64,000 nucleotides of DNA from Alphaproteobacteria bacterium. GTDB taxonomy: Bacteria; Pseudomonadota; Alphaproteobacteria; MPNO01; UBA2964. Below are positions 31,090 through 39,994 of this stretch, one piece after another. The notes under the pieces were generated by a model, which saw only the letters and a program-made list of their open reading frames with translations, did no database searches and was not told where the DNA came from. The first letter of the stretch is position 1. Each line of letters opens with the position of its first letter. Position numbers and translations under genes: made by a program. Location of the stretch: assembly GCA_009377375.1 (NCBI GenBank), contig WHUE01000004.1:24700-88699 (forward strand), read 5' to 3'.

Positions 31090-31698
31090 TCACCCGCCCG
31101 GCGCGGGCGAATCGTCCGCCGCCGGGGCGGGCGCGACCACCAGCGCGTTGCGTATCTCGCGCTCTACCAGCGCGGACAGCGCCGGCATGTCCTCGTCCTC
31201 GAGATACTGAACCGGGACGATCCAGTTGAAGGTGGCGACGGTCACGCCGACATCCGTCCGCGCCATCTTGAGCCAGAACGTTCGGCGCAGGGATTCGCCG
31301 TCCTCCTCGCTTCGGGAGACGAGCGCGAACATCGCCTCCCCCGGACGATCCTCCATCGCGTCGAACGCGGCCTCCGAAGCATCGCTGCCTGCCTTCTGCG
31401 CCTCGAAGAGATCGTGCGCGGCCTGTTCGATGTCGACGGCCTCGCTGTCGCCGACCCCGTAGGCGATGAAGTCGACCCATAGCGTCCACCGATCGCGCCC
31501 CGGCTCGTTGAAGACGTCCCTGCCGGTCCCGTCCTCGTTCTCGCGCTCGCGCACCCAGCTCTCCGGAACGCGCAGGTAGATGCCGCCGCGGAGCGGCAGG
31601 AGCTTGAGACCGTCGGCGGGCGCAACACGGTCGAACTTGGTGGGCTCCGACTCCCAGTCGGTCTCGGCGACCAGCGTGCGCATGCTGGCCAGCAGCAT
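31090..31698 (-). CDS. Hypothetical protein, second part of a TGA-interrupted gene
   Basis: 202 residues of unknown function. The first 25 or so (LLASMRTLVAETDW) look like the missing end of a domain encoded upstream. From about 34 (LKLLPLRGGIYLRVPESWVRE) to 190 (LSALVEREIRNALVV) there is a complete second copy of that domain. Its ATG directly follows the TGA of the upstream reading frame, in the same frame, and has no ribosome-binding site of its own. It may therefore be made only by readthrough or coupled re-initiation, or be the tail of a mutated gene. I do not recognise a family; the layout recalls small DcrB/DUF1795-like domains, weakly. Confidence 0.6.
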   Translation of the reverse strand: MLLASMRTLVAETDWESEPTKFDRVAPADGLKLLPLRGGIYLRVPESWVRERENEDGTGRDVFNEPGRDRWTLWVDFIAYGVGDSEAVDIEQAAHDLFEAQKAGSDASEAAFDAMEDRPGEAMFALVSRSEEDGESLRRTFWLKMARTDVGVTVATFNWIVPVQYLEDEDMPALSALVEREIRNALVVAPAPAADDSPAPGG

Positions 31699-32181
31699 TC
31701 AGCGAAAGTCCGGATCCGTGTTCGCCGGCGTGCGAAACCGGAACTCGACCACGCGGACATGATCTGGCGGCGCCACGTTTACGCGCCGCCAGATGTCGAT
31801 CTCCGCCGTCACCTCCAGCTCGCCGGGCGCGCCGCCCTCGGTGCAGCCGTAATGGACGGTGAGACGTCCGTAATCCGGCTTTCCGTCCCCGTCGCGCACC
31901 GGGTTGACCAATTCCTCCGATGGCGGCGGGGCGGCGGGGTGGTTGAGATAGGACTCGAGCGCGTTGGCGCGGATCGCCTCCGGGTCCTCGAAGCAGGTCA
32001 GCTCCGTCGAGAACGTCGCGCCCGCGATTTCCGCCACCGCGAAGGTCGCCTCGGCGAGGTCCCGGCTTTCCACGCTCCAGTGCTTCGGCACCGGAATCCG
32101 CGCCGCGCCCAGGCCCAGCTCGACCCAGTGGCACGGGTACTGCTCGTATTCGTCGTCCGGTTCACCGCCTCCGGAATCCAT
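31699..32181 (-). CDS. Hypothetical protein, first part of a TGA-interrupted gene
   Basis: 160 residues from the ATG at 32181 (preceded by GGGGAG). The chain contains ARIPVPKHWSVESRD, TFSTELTCFED and IDIWRRVNVAPPDHVRVVEF, which match in order IYLRVPESWVRE, TLWVDFIAYG and FWLKMARTDVGVTVATFNW of the next reading frame. It stops with TGA just before the last helix expected from that comparison. No signal peptide or membrane helix is visible, so it is probably cytoplasmic. The function is unknown; the gene pair stands alone between the TctC terminator and the divergent DUF1848 gene. Confidence 0.6.
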   Translation of the reverse strand: MDSGGGEPDDEYEQYPCHWVELGLGAARIPVPKHWSVESRDLAEATFAVAEIAGATFSTELTCFEDPEAIRANALESYLNHPAAPPPSEELVNPVRDGDGKPDYGRLTVHYGCTEGGAPGELEVTAEIDIWRRVNVAPPDHVRVVEFRFRTPANTDPDFR

Positions 32182-32297
32182 CCTGCACTCTCCCCTGCAA
32201 TGCAATCCCTGCGTGAAAGGAACAAAGGAGGAACAATCTAATTGCGGTTCGTGAGAGAATCCATCCCTTTTTGCCCCGGCTGTGAAATATTGGCCCC

Positions 32298-33179
32298 ATG
32301 ATCGTCTCCGCCTCCTACCGCACCGACATCCCAGCCTATTGGGGGCGCTGGTTCGCGCGCCGGCTGGCCGAGGGCGCGGCCGTCGTGCGCAACCCGTATG
32401 GCGGGCGGGACTACACCGTGTCGCTGCGGCGCGAGGACGTGGACGGGTTCGTGTTCTGGACCAAGAACGCCGCGCCCTTCGCCGAGATCCTGTCTAAGGT
32501 GGTGGCGAAGGGCCTTCCCTTCGTCGTCCAGTACACGGCGACCGGCTATCCGGCCGCGCTGGAGGACGCCGCGCCCGGCGCGGCGCGGAGCGTGGCGGAG
32601 ATGAAGCGGCTGCGCGATGCCTTCGGGCCGCGCGCCGTGGTCTGGCGTTACGACCCGGTGGTGGAGACGAGCCTGACGCCGCCCGCCTGGCATCGGGAGA
32701 ATTTCGCCCGCCTCGCCCGCGCGCTGCGCGGGACGGTGGACGAGGTCGTCGTCTCCTTCGCCCACCCCTACGCGAAGACCCGGCGCGGGCTCGACGCGGC
32801 GGCGGCCGCGCACGGGTTTTCCTGGCGCGACCCGGCGGCGGATGAGAAGCGCGCGCTGGCCCGCGACCTCGCCGCCATCGCCGCCGAACATGCCATGCGG
32901 CTCACCCTCTGTTCGCAGCCGGATTACCAGCCGGAAAGAGCTGTGGGCGCGGCCTGCATCGACGCCCGGCGGCTGTCGGATGTCGCCGGGCGGGAGATCG
33001 CGGCGCGGCGGAAGGGCAACCGGCCCGGCTGCCTCTGCGCCGAATCGCGGGATATCGGCGCCTACGACACCTGCCCGATGGGCTGCGTCTACTGCTATGC
33101 GGTGGGTTCGCGCGACGCCGCGCGCCGGGCCGTAGAGACGCAGGCCCCCAACCGCCCCGAAAAACGTCGGAAAATTTGA
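32298..33179 (+). CDS. DUF1848 family protein
   Basis: A 293-residue protein beginning VSASYRTDIPAYWG, the DUF1848 N terminus, with FVFWTKNAAPF and VVWRYDPVVETSL inside. Its C terminus has a cysteine cluster, CLCAESRDIGAYDTC followed by CPMGCVYCYA; CxxxCxxC is the iron-sulfur motif of radical SAM enzymes, here at the wrong end of the chain, a feature recorded for this family. It probably binds an Fe-S cluster; the reaction is unknown. The gene stands alone, and the sequence before its ATG has no clear ribosome-binding site. Confidence 0.88.
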   Translation: MIVSASYRTDIPAYWGRWFARRLAEGAAVVRNPYGGRDYTVSLRREDVDGFVFWTKNAAPFAEILSKVVAKGLPFVVQYTATGYPAALEDAAPGAARSVAEMKRLRDAFGPRAVVWRYDPVVETSLTPPAWHRENFARLARALRGTVDEVVVSFAHPYAKTRRGLDAAAAAHGFSWRDPAADEKRALARDLAAIAAEHAMRLTLCSQPDYQPERAVGAACIDARRLSDVAGREIAARRKGNRPGCLCAESRDIGAYDTCPMGCVYCYAVGSRDAARRAVETQAPNRPEKRRKI

Positions 33180-33369
33180 CACCGACGCGCGCCGCGCGCG
33201 CCATCCGCGAAGCACCGCAGATCGCCGGCATCCCGGCATTTCCGGCAACCCTCTGATATTCCACGAGAATCCGCAGGCGGTAAAATTCACCCGCGACCGG
33301 ACCCGCATCTGGCACGGAAATTGCTTCAACCATGGCAACGCCCTCTGGCCACTTCGGGAATGCGCAGCC

Positions 33370-33975
33370 ATGACGAAACTCGGCAGGTTTCTTGCCGTAT
33401 CGGCGCTCGCCGCGCTGGCGGCCGGCGCCGCCAACGCCGCACCGATCACCTATGACGAGGCCATCGACGGCGATCTGACCCAGTTCATGTCGCTGACGCT
33501 GGACACCGGCGTCAACACGGTCACCGGCACGTTCAATTTCCTGCCGGGCGACAACGACAACGCCAGCATCGTGGTCGGCCCGGGCAAGCGGCTGGTCGGC
33601 GTGACGCTCGACATCCTCGGCTTTACGACCACCGGCACGCTGTCGCTGAGCGAGGCGCGTTTCGGCGGCGGGCTGTACGCGCTACCCAGTGTGACGGTCA
33701 TCAACGCGCTGGAGGCCACGCTGATCGAGCACGGCGTCACGCTCGCAACGTCGGCCTCGCTGGACCTGTTCAGCGGCGACCTAGCGGACGGCCGCTATCT
33801 CGGCGGCTTCACCGGCGGGATCGCCACCTCCGGCAGCGGCACGCTGGATGTCGCCTACCGCTGGACCTACGTTGTCGACGACGCGACCGCCGCGGTGCCG
33901 GCGCCGGCGAGTGGGCTGTTGCTGGCTGCGGGACTGGCCGGGCTGGGCCGCATACGGAAGCGCCGCCGGGCCTGA
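33370..33975 (+). CDS. Secreted protein with PEP-CTERM/VPLPA-like sorting tail
   Basis: 201 residues. An N-terminal signal peptide (FLAVSALAALAAGAANAAP, cleavage near 23) is followed by a Thr/Ser/Gly-rich beta domain. The C terminus has the three-part sorting tail: VPAPAS, a hydrophobic helix (GLLLAAGLAGLG) and a basic end (RIRKRRRA). Such proteins are processed by exosortases and linked to exopolysaccharide. The mature domain is not recognised and no exosortase gene is in the window. Confidence 0.8.
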   Translation: MTKLGRFLAVSALAALAAGAANAAPITYDEAIDGDLTQFMSLTLDTGVNTVTGTFNFLPGDNDNASIVVGPGKRLVGVTLDILGFTTTGTLSLSEARFGGGLYALPSVTVINALEATLIEHGVTLATSASLDLFSGDLADGRYLGGFTGGIATSGSGTLDVAYRWTYVVDDATAAVPAPASGLLLAAGLAGLGRIRKRRRA

Positions 33976-33979
33976 CCCC

Positions 33980-35263
33980 TCACGCGTCCCGCGCGAGCCG
34001 CAGCCCGGTGAACTGCCAGCGCTGGTCCGGATAGAAGAAGTTGCGGTAGGTGATGCGCGCGTGGCCCGCCGGGGTGACGCAGGACGAGCCGCGCAGCGTC
34101 ATCTGGTTGGCCATGAACTTGCCGTTATATTCGCCGACCGCGCCGGCGGCGGGGCGGAAGCCGGGATAGGGCGCGTAGGCGCTCTGCGTCCATTCCCACA
34201 CGTCGCCGAGAAGCTGCGCTGGCCCGTCGCCGCCGTTTGCCGCCGCCGCGGGGTGCAGCCGGCCGGAGGCGAGGGTGTTGGCGTCGTCCTCGTCCACCCT
34301 CGCGGCGCGGGCGGCCAGCTCCCACTCGGCTTCCGTCGGCAGGCGCGCGCCGGCCCAGGCGGCGTAGGCGGCGGCCTCGTAGAAGCTCAGATGAGACACC
34401 GGCGCGGCCATGTCGACCGGCCTGAGCCCGCGCAGCGTGAACTCCGCCCAGGACCCGTCCTCCTGCCGGCGCCAGTAATACGGCGCCTCCCAGTCCTGCT
34501 CCCGCACCGCGGCCCAGCCGTCGGACAGCCAGTGTGCCACGGTCGCATAGCCGCCATCGGCCATGAAGTCGAGATATTCGGCGTTGGTGACGGGGCGCGA
34601 CGCGATCTCCGCGTCCTCCAGCCAGGTCCTGTGGTGCGGAAACTCGTTGTCGAAGCCGAACCCGTTGCCGTCATGGCCGATCTCCTGCACCCCGCCCTCG
34701 ACGCCGCACCAGCGCAGCGCCGGCGCCCCCGCCGGGCCTTCGGGCGGGGCTTCGTCGAGATAGGCCGGGTAAAGCGGATTGACCGAGAAGGCGTGCTTGA
34801 TGTCGGTCAGCGCCAGCTCCTGATGCTGCTGCTCGTGATGCAGCCCTAGCGTGAACAGCGGGACGATCTCCGCCCACTCCCCCTCCGTCGCTTCCGCGAG
34901 GAGGCGGGTCATCGCGTCGTCGACATGGGCGCGGTAGCCCATGATGTCGGCCAGAGGCGGGCGCGAGAGCATTCCGCGGGCGGGCCGCGCGTGGCGGTCG
35001 CCGACGGATTCGTAATACGAGTTGAACAGGTAGCTGTAGCGCGGGTGGTATTCGGCGTAGCCGGCGAGGCCGGGCTTGAGCAGGAAGGTCTCGAAGAACC
35101 AGGTGACGTGGGCGAGGTGCCATTTCGTCGGGCTGGCGTCGGCCATCGACTGGATCTGCTGGTCTTCCGCGCTCAGCCTGGCGGCGACGGCCTCGGTCGC
35201 ACCGCGCACCGCGTGATACAGCGCGGTCGCGGCCGCCCGGTCGCCTGTGGCGATGCTGTCCAT
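33980..35263 (-). CDS. egtB: Ergothioneine biosynthesis sulfoxide synthase EgtB
   Basis: A 427-residue non-haem iron enzyme that joins cysteine or gamma-glutamylcysteine to trimethylhistidine with oxygen. The N-terminal DinB-like part has the iron-binding histidines in WHLAHVTWFFE and LHHEQQHQEL. The C-terminal formylglycine-generating-enzyme-like domain has the blocks PVTNAEYLDFM, RLPTEAEWELAARA and LGDVWEWTQSAY, and GSSCVTPAGHARITYRNFF closes it. The partner methyltransferase egtD is not adjacent. The ATG at 35263 begins the family-like N terminus. Confidence 0.94.
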   Translation of the reverse strand: MDSIATGDRAAATALYHAVRGATEAVAARLSAEDQQIQSMADASPTKWHLAHVTWFFETFLLKPGLAGYAEYHPRYSYLFNSYYESVGDRHARPARGMLSRPPLADIMGYRAHVDDAMTRLLAEATEGEWAEIVPLFTLGLHHEQQHQELALTDIKHAFSVNPLYPAYLDEAPPEGPAGAPALRWCGVEGGVQEIGHDGNGFGFDNEFPHHRTWLEDAEIASRPVTNAEYLDFMADGGYATVAHWLSDGWAAVREQDWEAPYYWRRQEDGSWAEFTLRGLRPVDMAAPVSHLSFYEAAAYAAWAGARLPTEAEWELAARAARVDEDDANTLASGRLHPAAAANGGDGPAQLLGDVWEWTQSAYAPYPGFRPAAGAVGEYNGKFMANQMTLRGSSCVTPAGHARITYRNFFYPDQRWQFTGLRLARDA

Positions 35264-35342
35264 GACTGCCCCCTCTTCGACGCCTGCCCCCACATATGGT
35301 GTCTCCGGCCGCCGCCCGGAACCCGCGGGCAGCGGCGGAACG

Positions 35343-35966
35343 TCATGCGGTTGTATCAACGGTGTGACCGCTCTCGGGCAGCGCCTTGGCGACGCCGACG
35401 CGGGCCGCGCGCAGCAGCCGGTCGTGGATGACGTAGCCATCCTCCATCACCTGCACGACGGTGCCCGGCGGGGCGTCGTTGGTCGGCACCTCGAACATGG
35501 CCTCGTGCAGGTCGTGGTTGAACTTCTCGCCCATCGGCGAGATGCGCTTGATGCCGTGGCGCTCCAGCGCGGCGAGCAGTTCCTTCTCCGTCAGATCGAG
35601 GCCTTCGGCCAGGGTCTTGCCGGCCTCGTCCTCGCGCAGCGACTGCGGCATCGAGTCGAGCGCGCGGCGCAGATTGTCGGCGACCGACAGCATGTCGCGG
35701 GCGAAGTGGGCGGCGGCGTACTTGGCCGCATCCTCGCGGTCCTTGCGGGCGCGGCGGACGACGTTCTCGTTTTCGGCCAGCGCGCGCAGCAGCCGGTCCT
35801 TGAGCACCGCCGCCTCGTCGGGGGCCTCCGCGGCGGCCTCTTCCGCCGGGTCCGCGGGCGCGGGATCGGCCTCGCGCGCGGCGGCGCCGTCATCCGCCGC
35901 GGCCGGCTCGGGCTGCGGCGCATCTTCCGGGGTTTCGCTCTCCGGTGTCTTCTTCTCGTCCGTCAT
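35343..35966 (-). CDS. grpE: Nucleotide exchange factor GrpE
   Basis: A 207-residue co-chaperone that releases ADP from DnaK. An acidic, disordered N terminus (about 1-50) is followed by a long dimeric coiled coil (DEAAVLKDRLLRALAENENV, RRARKDREDAAKYA) and the small beta domain. FNHDLHEAMFEVPTNDAPPG and VMEDGYVIHDRLLRAARVGV are GrpE signatures. It is eight bases downstream of hrcA, a unit common in alphaproteobacteria. Confidence 0.97.
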   Translation of the reverse strand: MTDEKKTPESETPEDAPQPEPAAADDGAAAREADPAPADPAEEAAAEAPDEAAVLKDRLLRALAENENVVRRARKDREDAAKYAAAHFARDMLSVADNLRRALDSMPQSLREDEAGKTLAEGLDLTEKELLAALERHGIKRISPMGEKFNHDLHEAMFEVPTNDAPPGTVVQVMEDGYVIHDRLLRAARVGVAKALPESGHTVDTTA

Positions 35967-35974
35967 GTCGTTCC

Positions 35975-37036
35975 TTAGGATTGGCCCATCAGCCGGCCGA
36001 CGACCTTCGCGGTGTAGTCGACGATGGGAATGATGCGGGCATAGTTGATGCGCGCCGGCCCGATGACGCCGATGGCGCCGACGATGTTGCCGCGCGCACC
36101 GGCGAAGGGCGCCGCGATCATCGCGCAGCCCGCCATGTTGAACAGGTTGTTCTGGGCGCCGATGTAGATCTGCACCCCGTCCGCCTCGCGCGTGCCCTCG
36201 ATCAGCCGCGCCATAAGGTCCTTGGTGTCCAGCGCGTCGAACAGCGCGCGCACGCGCTCCAGGTCGCCGAGCGCGCTGACGTCGTCGAGCAGCCGCGCAT
36301 GGCCCTTGATGATCAGCGAGGCGGCGTCGCCGTCGCCCGACCAGGTGGCGAGCCCGGCCTCCACCAGCCCGGCCGTCAGCGCGTCGAGCTGCGCGCGGTG
36401 CTCCACGATCTCGTTCTGGATCTGGGCGCGCGCCTCGTCCAGCGTGCGGCCGGTGAGGCGGGCGTTGAGATAGTTGGTCGCCTGGGACAGTGCCGAGGGC
36501 GGGGTGCCGACCGGCAGGCGGACCACCCGGTTTTCCACCGCGCCTTCCTCCGACACCATGACCACCAGCGCGCGGCCGTCGCCGAGGCTGACGAATTCGA
36601 TATGCCGCAGCGCCCGGTCGAACTTGGGCGCGACCACCAGCCCGGCGCAGCGCGACAGCCCGGACAGGGCGGTGGTCGCCTCTTCCAGCACCTCCTTCAG
36701 CGGCTTGCCGACGGCGGCGCACTGGGCCTCGATCTGCCGGCGCTCCTCGTCCGGCACGCTGCCGATTTCCAGCAGCCCGTCGACGAACAGCCGCAGCCCG
36801 GCATCGGTCGGCATGCGGCCGGCGGAGGTGTGTGGCGCATACAGCAGCCCCATCTCCTCCAGGTCGGCCATCACGTTGCGGATGGTGGCCGGCGACAGCG
36901 ATCCGTCGATGCGCCGCGCGAGCGTGCGGGAGCCGGTCGGCTCGCCGGTGTCGAGATAGGCCGTCACGATCTCGGCAAAGATCGTGCGCGAACGCTCGTT
37001 CAGCGCTCCGATCAGCCCATTTGGCGCGCGCTCCAT
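35975..37036 (-). CDS. hrcA: Heat-inducible transcription repressor HrcA
   Basis: A 353-residue repressor of class I heat-shock genes that binds CIRCE operators. The winged helix includes [20 protein letters not shown] and [19 protein letters not shown], followed by [40 protein letters not shown] near the C terminus is the conserved GAF-like end. The ATG at 37036 follows GGAGGACAGG. I see no CIRCE element (TTAGCACTC-N9-GAGTGCTAA) in the window, so its targets, usually groESL, lie elsewhere. Confidence 0.96.
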   Translation of the reverse strand: MERAPNGLIGALNERSRTIFAEIVTAYLDTGEPTGSRTLARRIDGSLSPATIRNVMADLEEMGLLYAPHTSAGRMPTDAGLRLFVDGLLEIGSVPDEERRQIEAQCAAVGKPLKEVLEEATTALSGLSRCAGLVVAPKFDRALRHIEFVSLGDGRALVVMVSEEGAVENRVVRLPVGTPPSALSQATNYLNARLTGRTLDEARAQIQNEIVEHRAQLDALTAGLVEAGLATWSGDGDAASLIIKGHARLLDDVSALGDLERVRALFDALDTKDLMARLIEGTREADGVQIYIGAQNNLFNMAGCAMIAAPFAGARGNIVGAIGVIGPARINYARIIPIVDYTAKVVGRLMGQS

Positions 37037-37058
37037 GACCTGTCCTCCGTGCCGGTCG

Positions 37059-37087
37059 AATGTAGTGAGCCCCCCCGGCGAGGTCAA
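37059..37087 (-). promoter_or_regulatory. Sigma-70 promoter of hrcA-grpE
   Basis: On the minus strand TTGACC and TACATT are 17 bases apart, ending 23 bases before the hrcA ATG. Confidence 0.65.
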
Positions 37088-37173
37088 TGTGCGCTGGACG
37101 CGGCGGAGCCCGGGGGTTAGCTTCCGGCCACCGCGGAAAACCGCCAAGACATGTATCGAGAGGAACAGCCGAC

Positions 37174-37899
37174 ATGACCGAACGCCCCTCCGGCCGGGCC
37201 CGCGACGAGATGCGCGCCGTGACGCTCGAGCCCGGGTTCAGCCCCTATGCGGAGGGCTCCTGCATGGCCCGGTTCGGCAACACCCACGTGTTGTGCACCG
37301 CCTCCGTCGAGGAGCGCGTGCCGCCGTTCCTGCGCAACAGCGGCACCGGCTGGATCACGGCGGAGTACGGCATGCTGCCGCGCTCCACCCATACCCGCAC
37401 GGACCGCGAGGCGGCGCGCGGCAAGCAGAGCGGCCGCACGCAGGAGATCCAGCGGCTGATCGGCCGGTCGCTCCGCGCCGTGACCCATCTGGGCGCGATG
37501 GGCGAGCGCCAGATCCGGCTCGACTGCGACGTGATCCAGGCCGACGGCGGCACCCGCACCGCGGCGATCACCGGAAGCTGGGTCGCACTGCGTCTCGCCT
37601 TCGAGAAGCTGGTGGCGGCCGGCGCGCTGGCCGGGGTGCCGATGACCGATTCGGTGGCCGCCGTCTCCTGCGGCATCCACCAGGGCCAGACGGTGCTGGA
37701 CCTCGACTACGCCGAGGACGGCAACGCCGAGGCCGACGCCAATTTCGTCATCACCGGGCGCGGCGGGCTGGTGGAGGTGCAGGGCACCGCCGAGGCGGAG
37801 CCGTTCGCGCGCGAGAAGTTCATCGAGCTGCTCGACCTGGCCGAGCTGGGCGTCAAGACGCTGACCGGGATGCAGCTTCTGGCGCTGAAGCGGCCCTGA
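37174..37899 (+). CDS. rph: Ribonuclease PH
   Basis: A 241-residue phosphorolytic 3'-5' exoribonuclease trimming tRNA 3' ends. It has the RNase PH fold blocks [37 protein letters not shown] (phosphate site) and [37 protein letters not shown] is the catalytic block. ATG at 37174. It is divergent from hrcA, a widespread arrangement, and heads an operon with rdgB and hemW. Confidence 0.98.
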   Translation: MTERPSGRARDEMRAVTLEPGFSPYAEGSCMARFGNTHVLCTASVEERVPPFLRNSGTGWITAEYGMLPRSTHTRTDREAARGKQSGRTQEIQRLIGRSLRAVTHLGAMGERQIRLDCDVIQADGGTRTAAITGSWVALRLAFEKLVAAGALAGVPMTDSVAAVSCGIHQGQTVLDLDYAEDGNAEADANFVITGRGGLVEVQGTAEAEPFAREKFIELLDLAELGVKTLTGMQLLALKRP

Positions 37900-37910
37900 C
37901 GCGCGGTCCC

Positions 37911-38516
37911 GTGGGCAGCGCGCGCAAATTCGGCGGCGGCAGGCTGGTGATCGCCAGCCACAACCCCGGCAAGTGCCGCGAGATCGCGGCGCTGCTGGCG
38001 CCCTGGGACGCCGAGATCGTCTCGGCCGCCGCGCTGGGGCTGGCGGAGCCGGAAGAGACCGGGGCGACCTTCGCCGCCAATGCCGCGCTGAAGGCCCGCG
38101 AAGCGTCGAAAGCCTCCGGCCTGCCAGCCCTGGCCGACGATTCCGGGCTGGCGGTGACCGCGCTGGACGGCGCGCCCGGCATCTATTCCGCACGCTGGGG
38201 CGGGGCGGAGAAGGATTTCGATGCCGCGATGGCGCGGGTGAACTGCGAGCTCGGCGAGGCGGCCGACCGCACGGCCCGCTTCGTCTGCGCCCTGTCGCTG
38301 TGCTGGCCCGACGGCCATGCCGAGACCGTAGAGGGGCTGGTGGAGGGCGCGCTGGTCTGGCCGCCGCGCGGGACGCAGGGCTTCGGCTACGACCCGATCT
38401 TCGTGGCGCGGGGCCATACGGAAACCTTCGGCGAGATGGACCCGGACGCCAAGCATGCGATCAGCCACCGCGCCGACGCGTTCCGCAAGCTTGTCGCCGT
38501 CTGCTTCGCGGCCTAA
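37911..38516 (+). CDS. rdgB: dITP/XTP pyrophosphatase (RdgB/HAM1)
   Basis: A 201-residue house-cleaning enzyme that hydrolyses ITP, dITP and XTP to keep them out of [21 protein letters not shown] is the N-terminal nucleotide loop, [10 protein letters not shown] the metal-binding acidic block, [10 protein letters not shown] the substrate loop and [11 protein letters not shown] the C-terminal signature. The likely start is the GTG at 37911, 11 bases after rph. Confidence 0.96.
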   Translation: MGSARKFGGGRLVIASHNPGKCREIAALLAPWDAEIVSAAALGLAEPEETGATFAANAALKAREASKASGLPALADDSGLAVTALDGAPGIYSARWGGAEKDFDAAMARVNCELGEAADRTARFVCALSLCWPDGHAETVEGLVEGALVWPPRGTQGFGYDPIFVARGHTETFGEMDPDAKHAISHRADAFRKLVAVCFAA

Positions 38517-38557
38517 CTGGCGTTAAACCGGCCGCACAAGGCCGCTTCGGTACCGGA

Positions 38558-39724
38558 ATGCACGATCCATCGCCCGCGGACGGCCTCGCCGTCTATGTCC
38601 ACTGGCCGTTCTGCAAGGCCAAGTGTCCCTATTGCGACTTCAACAGCCATGTCCGCGCGGGCGTGGACCAGGGACGCTGGCGCGCGGCGCTGCTGGCGGA
38701 GATCGACCATTACGCGACCGAAACCAAGGGGCGGGTCGTGACCAGCGTGTTCTTCGGCGGCGGCACGCCGTCGCTGATGCCGACGGAAACGGCAGCGGCG
38801 GCGATCGGGCGCATCCGCGACCGGTGGGACATGGCGCCCGATGCCGAGATCACGCTGGAAGCCAACCCGACCTCGTCCGAGGCCGCAAAGTTCGAGGCCC
38901 TGCATGCCGCCGGGGTCAACCGGCTGTCGCTGGGCGTGCAGGCGCTGGACGATTCCGACCTCGCCTTTCTGGGGCGCGAGCACTCCGCCCGGGAGGCGCT
39001 GGACGCCGTCGCGGCGGCGCAGCACGCCGTGCCGCGCAGCTCGTTCGACCTGATCTATGCCCGCCCCGGCCAGACCGCTTCGCGCTGGGCCGACGAGCTG
39101 GGCCGCGCGCTGGAGCTCGCGCACGGCCATATCTCGCTCTACCAGCTCACCATAGAGCGCGGCACGCCGTTCTTCGCCGCCCATCGCGACGGCGGCTTCG
39201 CCGTTCCGGACGACGATCTGGCCGCGACCCTGTTCGAGCAGACCCAGGCGGCGATGGACGCCGCCGGGATGCCGGCCTACGAGATATCCAACCATGCGGC
39301 GCCGGGCGAGGAATCGCGCCACAACCTGACCTACTGGCGGGGCGGGGACTATGTCGGGATCGGCCCCGGCGCGCACGGGCGGCTGACCGTCGACGGTGCG
39401 CCGGTCGCCACCGAGCAGGCACCCGCGCCCGAGACCTGGCTCGCCGCCGTCGAGGCGAAGGGGCACGGCACCCGCAGGCGCGAGACGCTGGCCCCCGACC
39501 TGCGTGCCCGCGAGCGGGTCATGACCGCCCTGCGGCTGAGCGCCGGGCTGGACCGCGCTGAGTTCGAAACGCTGTCGGGGCTGCCGCTGGACGCCGTCAT
39601 CGACGCCGCCGCGCTGGCCCGGCTGGTCGAGGCCGGCTATGTGAAGACGGATAACCGCGTCCTGCGCGCCACCGCCGAAGGCCGGCTGCGGCTCAACGCC
39701 GTCGTCGCAGCGCTGCTCGCTTAG
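38558..39724 (+). CDS. hemW: Radical SAM protein HemW (haem chaperone, HemN-like)
   Basis: A 388-residue radical SAM protein. VYVHWPFCKAKCPYCDFNSH holds the CxxxCxxC cluster motif; FFGGGTPSLMP is the SAM-binding block, and GVQALDDSDLAFLGREHS the HemW/HemN block. Proteins of this length that follow rdgB are HemW, which binds haem and delivers it to other proteins, rather than the coproporphyrinogen oxidase HemN. Its TAG stop lies inside the terminal repeat of the 39.7-kb element. Confidence 0.95.
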   Translation: MHDPSPADGLAVYVHWPFCKAKCPYCDFNSHVRAGVDQGRWRAALLAEIDHYATETKGRVVTSVFFGGGTPSLMPTETAAAAIGRIRDRWDMAPDAEITLEANPTSSEAAKFEALHAAGVNRLSLGVQALDDSDLAFLGREHSAREALDAVAAAQHAVPRSSFDLIYARPGQTASRWADELGRALELAHGHISLYQLTIERGTPFFAAHRDGGFAVPDDDLAATLFEQTQAAMDAAGMPAYEISNHAAPGEESRHNLTYWRGGDYVGIGPGAHGRLTVDGAPVATEQAPAPETWLAAVEAKGHGTRRRETLAPDLRARERVMTALRLSAGLDRAEFETLSGLPLDAVIDAAALARLVEAGYVKTDNRVLRATAEGRLRLNAVVAALLA

Positions 39725-39755
39725 AGTCTGATCCACCTAAATAGAATCACCTGCG
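39721..39755 (+). repeat. Left terminal inverted repeat (35 bp)
   Basis: Inverted copy of 39960-39994, 33 of 35 positions identical; includes the hemW stop codon at 39722-39724. Confidence 0.85.
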
Positions 39756-39959
39756 TTGTGCGCAAACGAGACGATCCGCGAGGCGCGGCCCGCAGGGCGA
39801 TGCCTTCGCATCGGCCAAGGGTCGCAACGACGCGGGCGGCCGTCTGCGCGCAACCCTCCGGGCCGGGGCCTTTTGCGGCGGGGATGCGTCGCGCGGCTTG
39901 CCCGATTCTGCGGCATCGCGCTGCGCCACGCTCCTGCCCCCGACGCAAAATGTCCGCGG

Positions 39960-39994
39960 CGCAGGTGCTTCTATTCAGGTGGATCAGACTCTAA
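39960..39994 (-). repeat. Right terminal inverted repeat (35 bp)
   Basis: Inverted copy of 39721-39755; includes the stop codon of the LpoA-like gene at 39991-39993. Confidence 0.85.

Larger units (their letters stand above)
39721..39994. mobile_element. Candidate MITE-like element, 274 bp with 35-bp terminal inverted repeats
   Basis: Bases 39721-39755 and 39960-39994 are inverted copies of each other with two mismatches in 35; the outer part reads TTAGAGTCTGATCCACCT. The inner 204 bases are GC-rich, have no convincing gene and contain small hairpins (GATGC-CTTC-GCATC near 39799). It sits exactly between two convergent genes, and both hemW and the lpoA-like gene take their TAG stop from its ends. 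A dispersed miniature element is the likeliest reading; a processed RNA or double terminator is possible. Confidence 0.65.

Noticed and set aside
31699..31701. Selenocysteine codon in the split gene
   Set aside because: No SECIS-like hairpin follows directly and the family context offers no Cys at that position; nonsense mutation or readthrough is simpler.
36990..37180. CIRCE element upstream of hrcA
   Set aside because: I looked for TTAGCACTC-N9-GAGTGCTAA near hrcA, grpE and dnaK and found no acceptable match.
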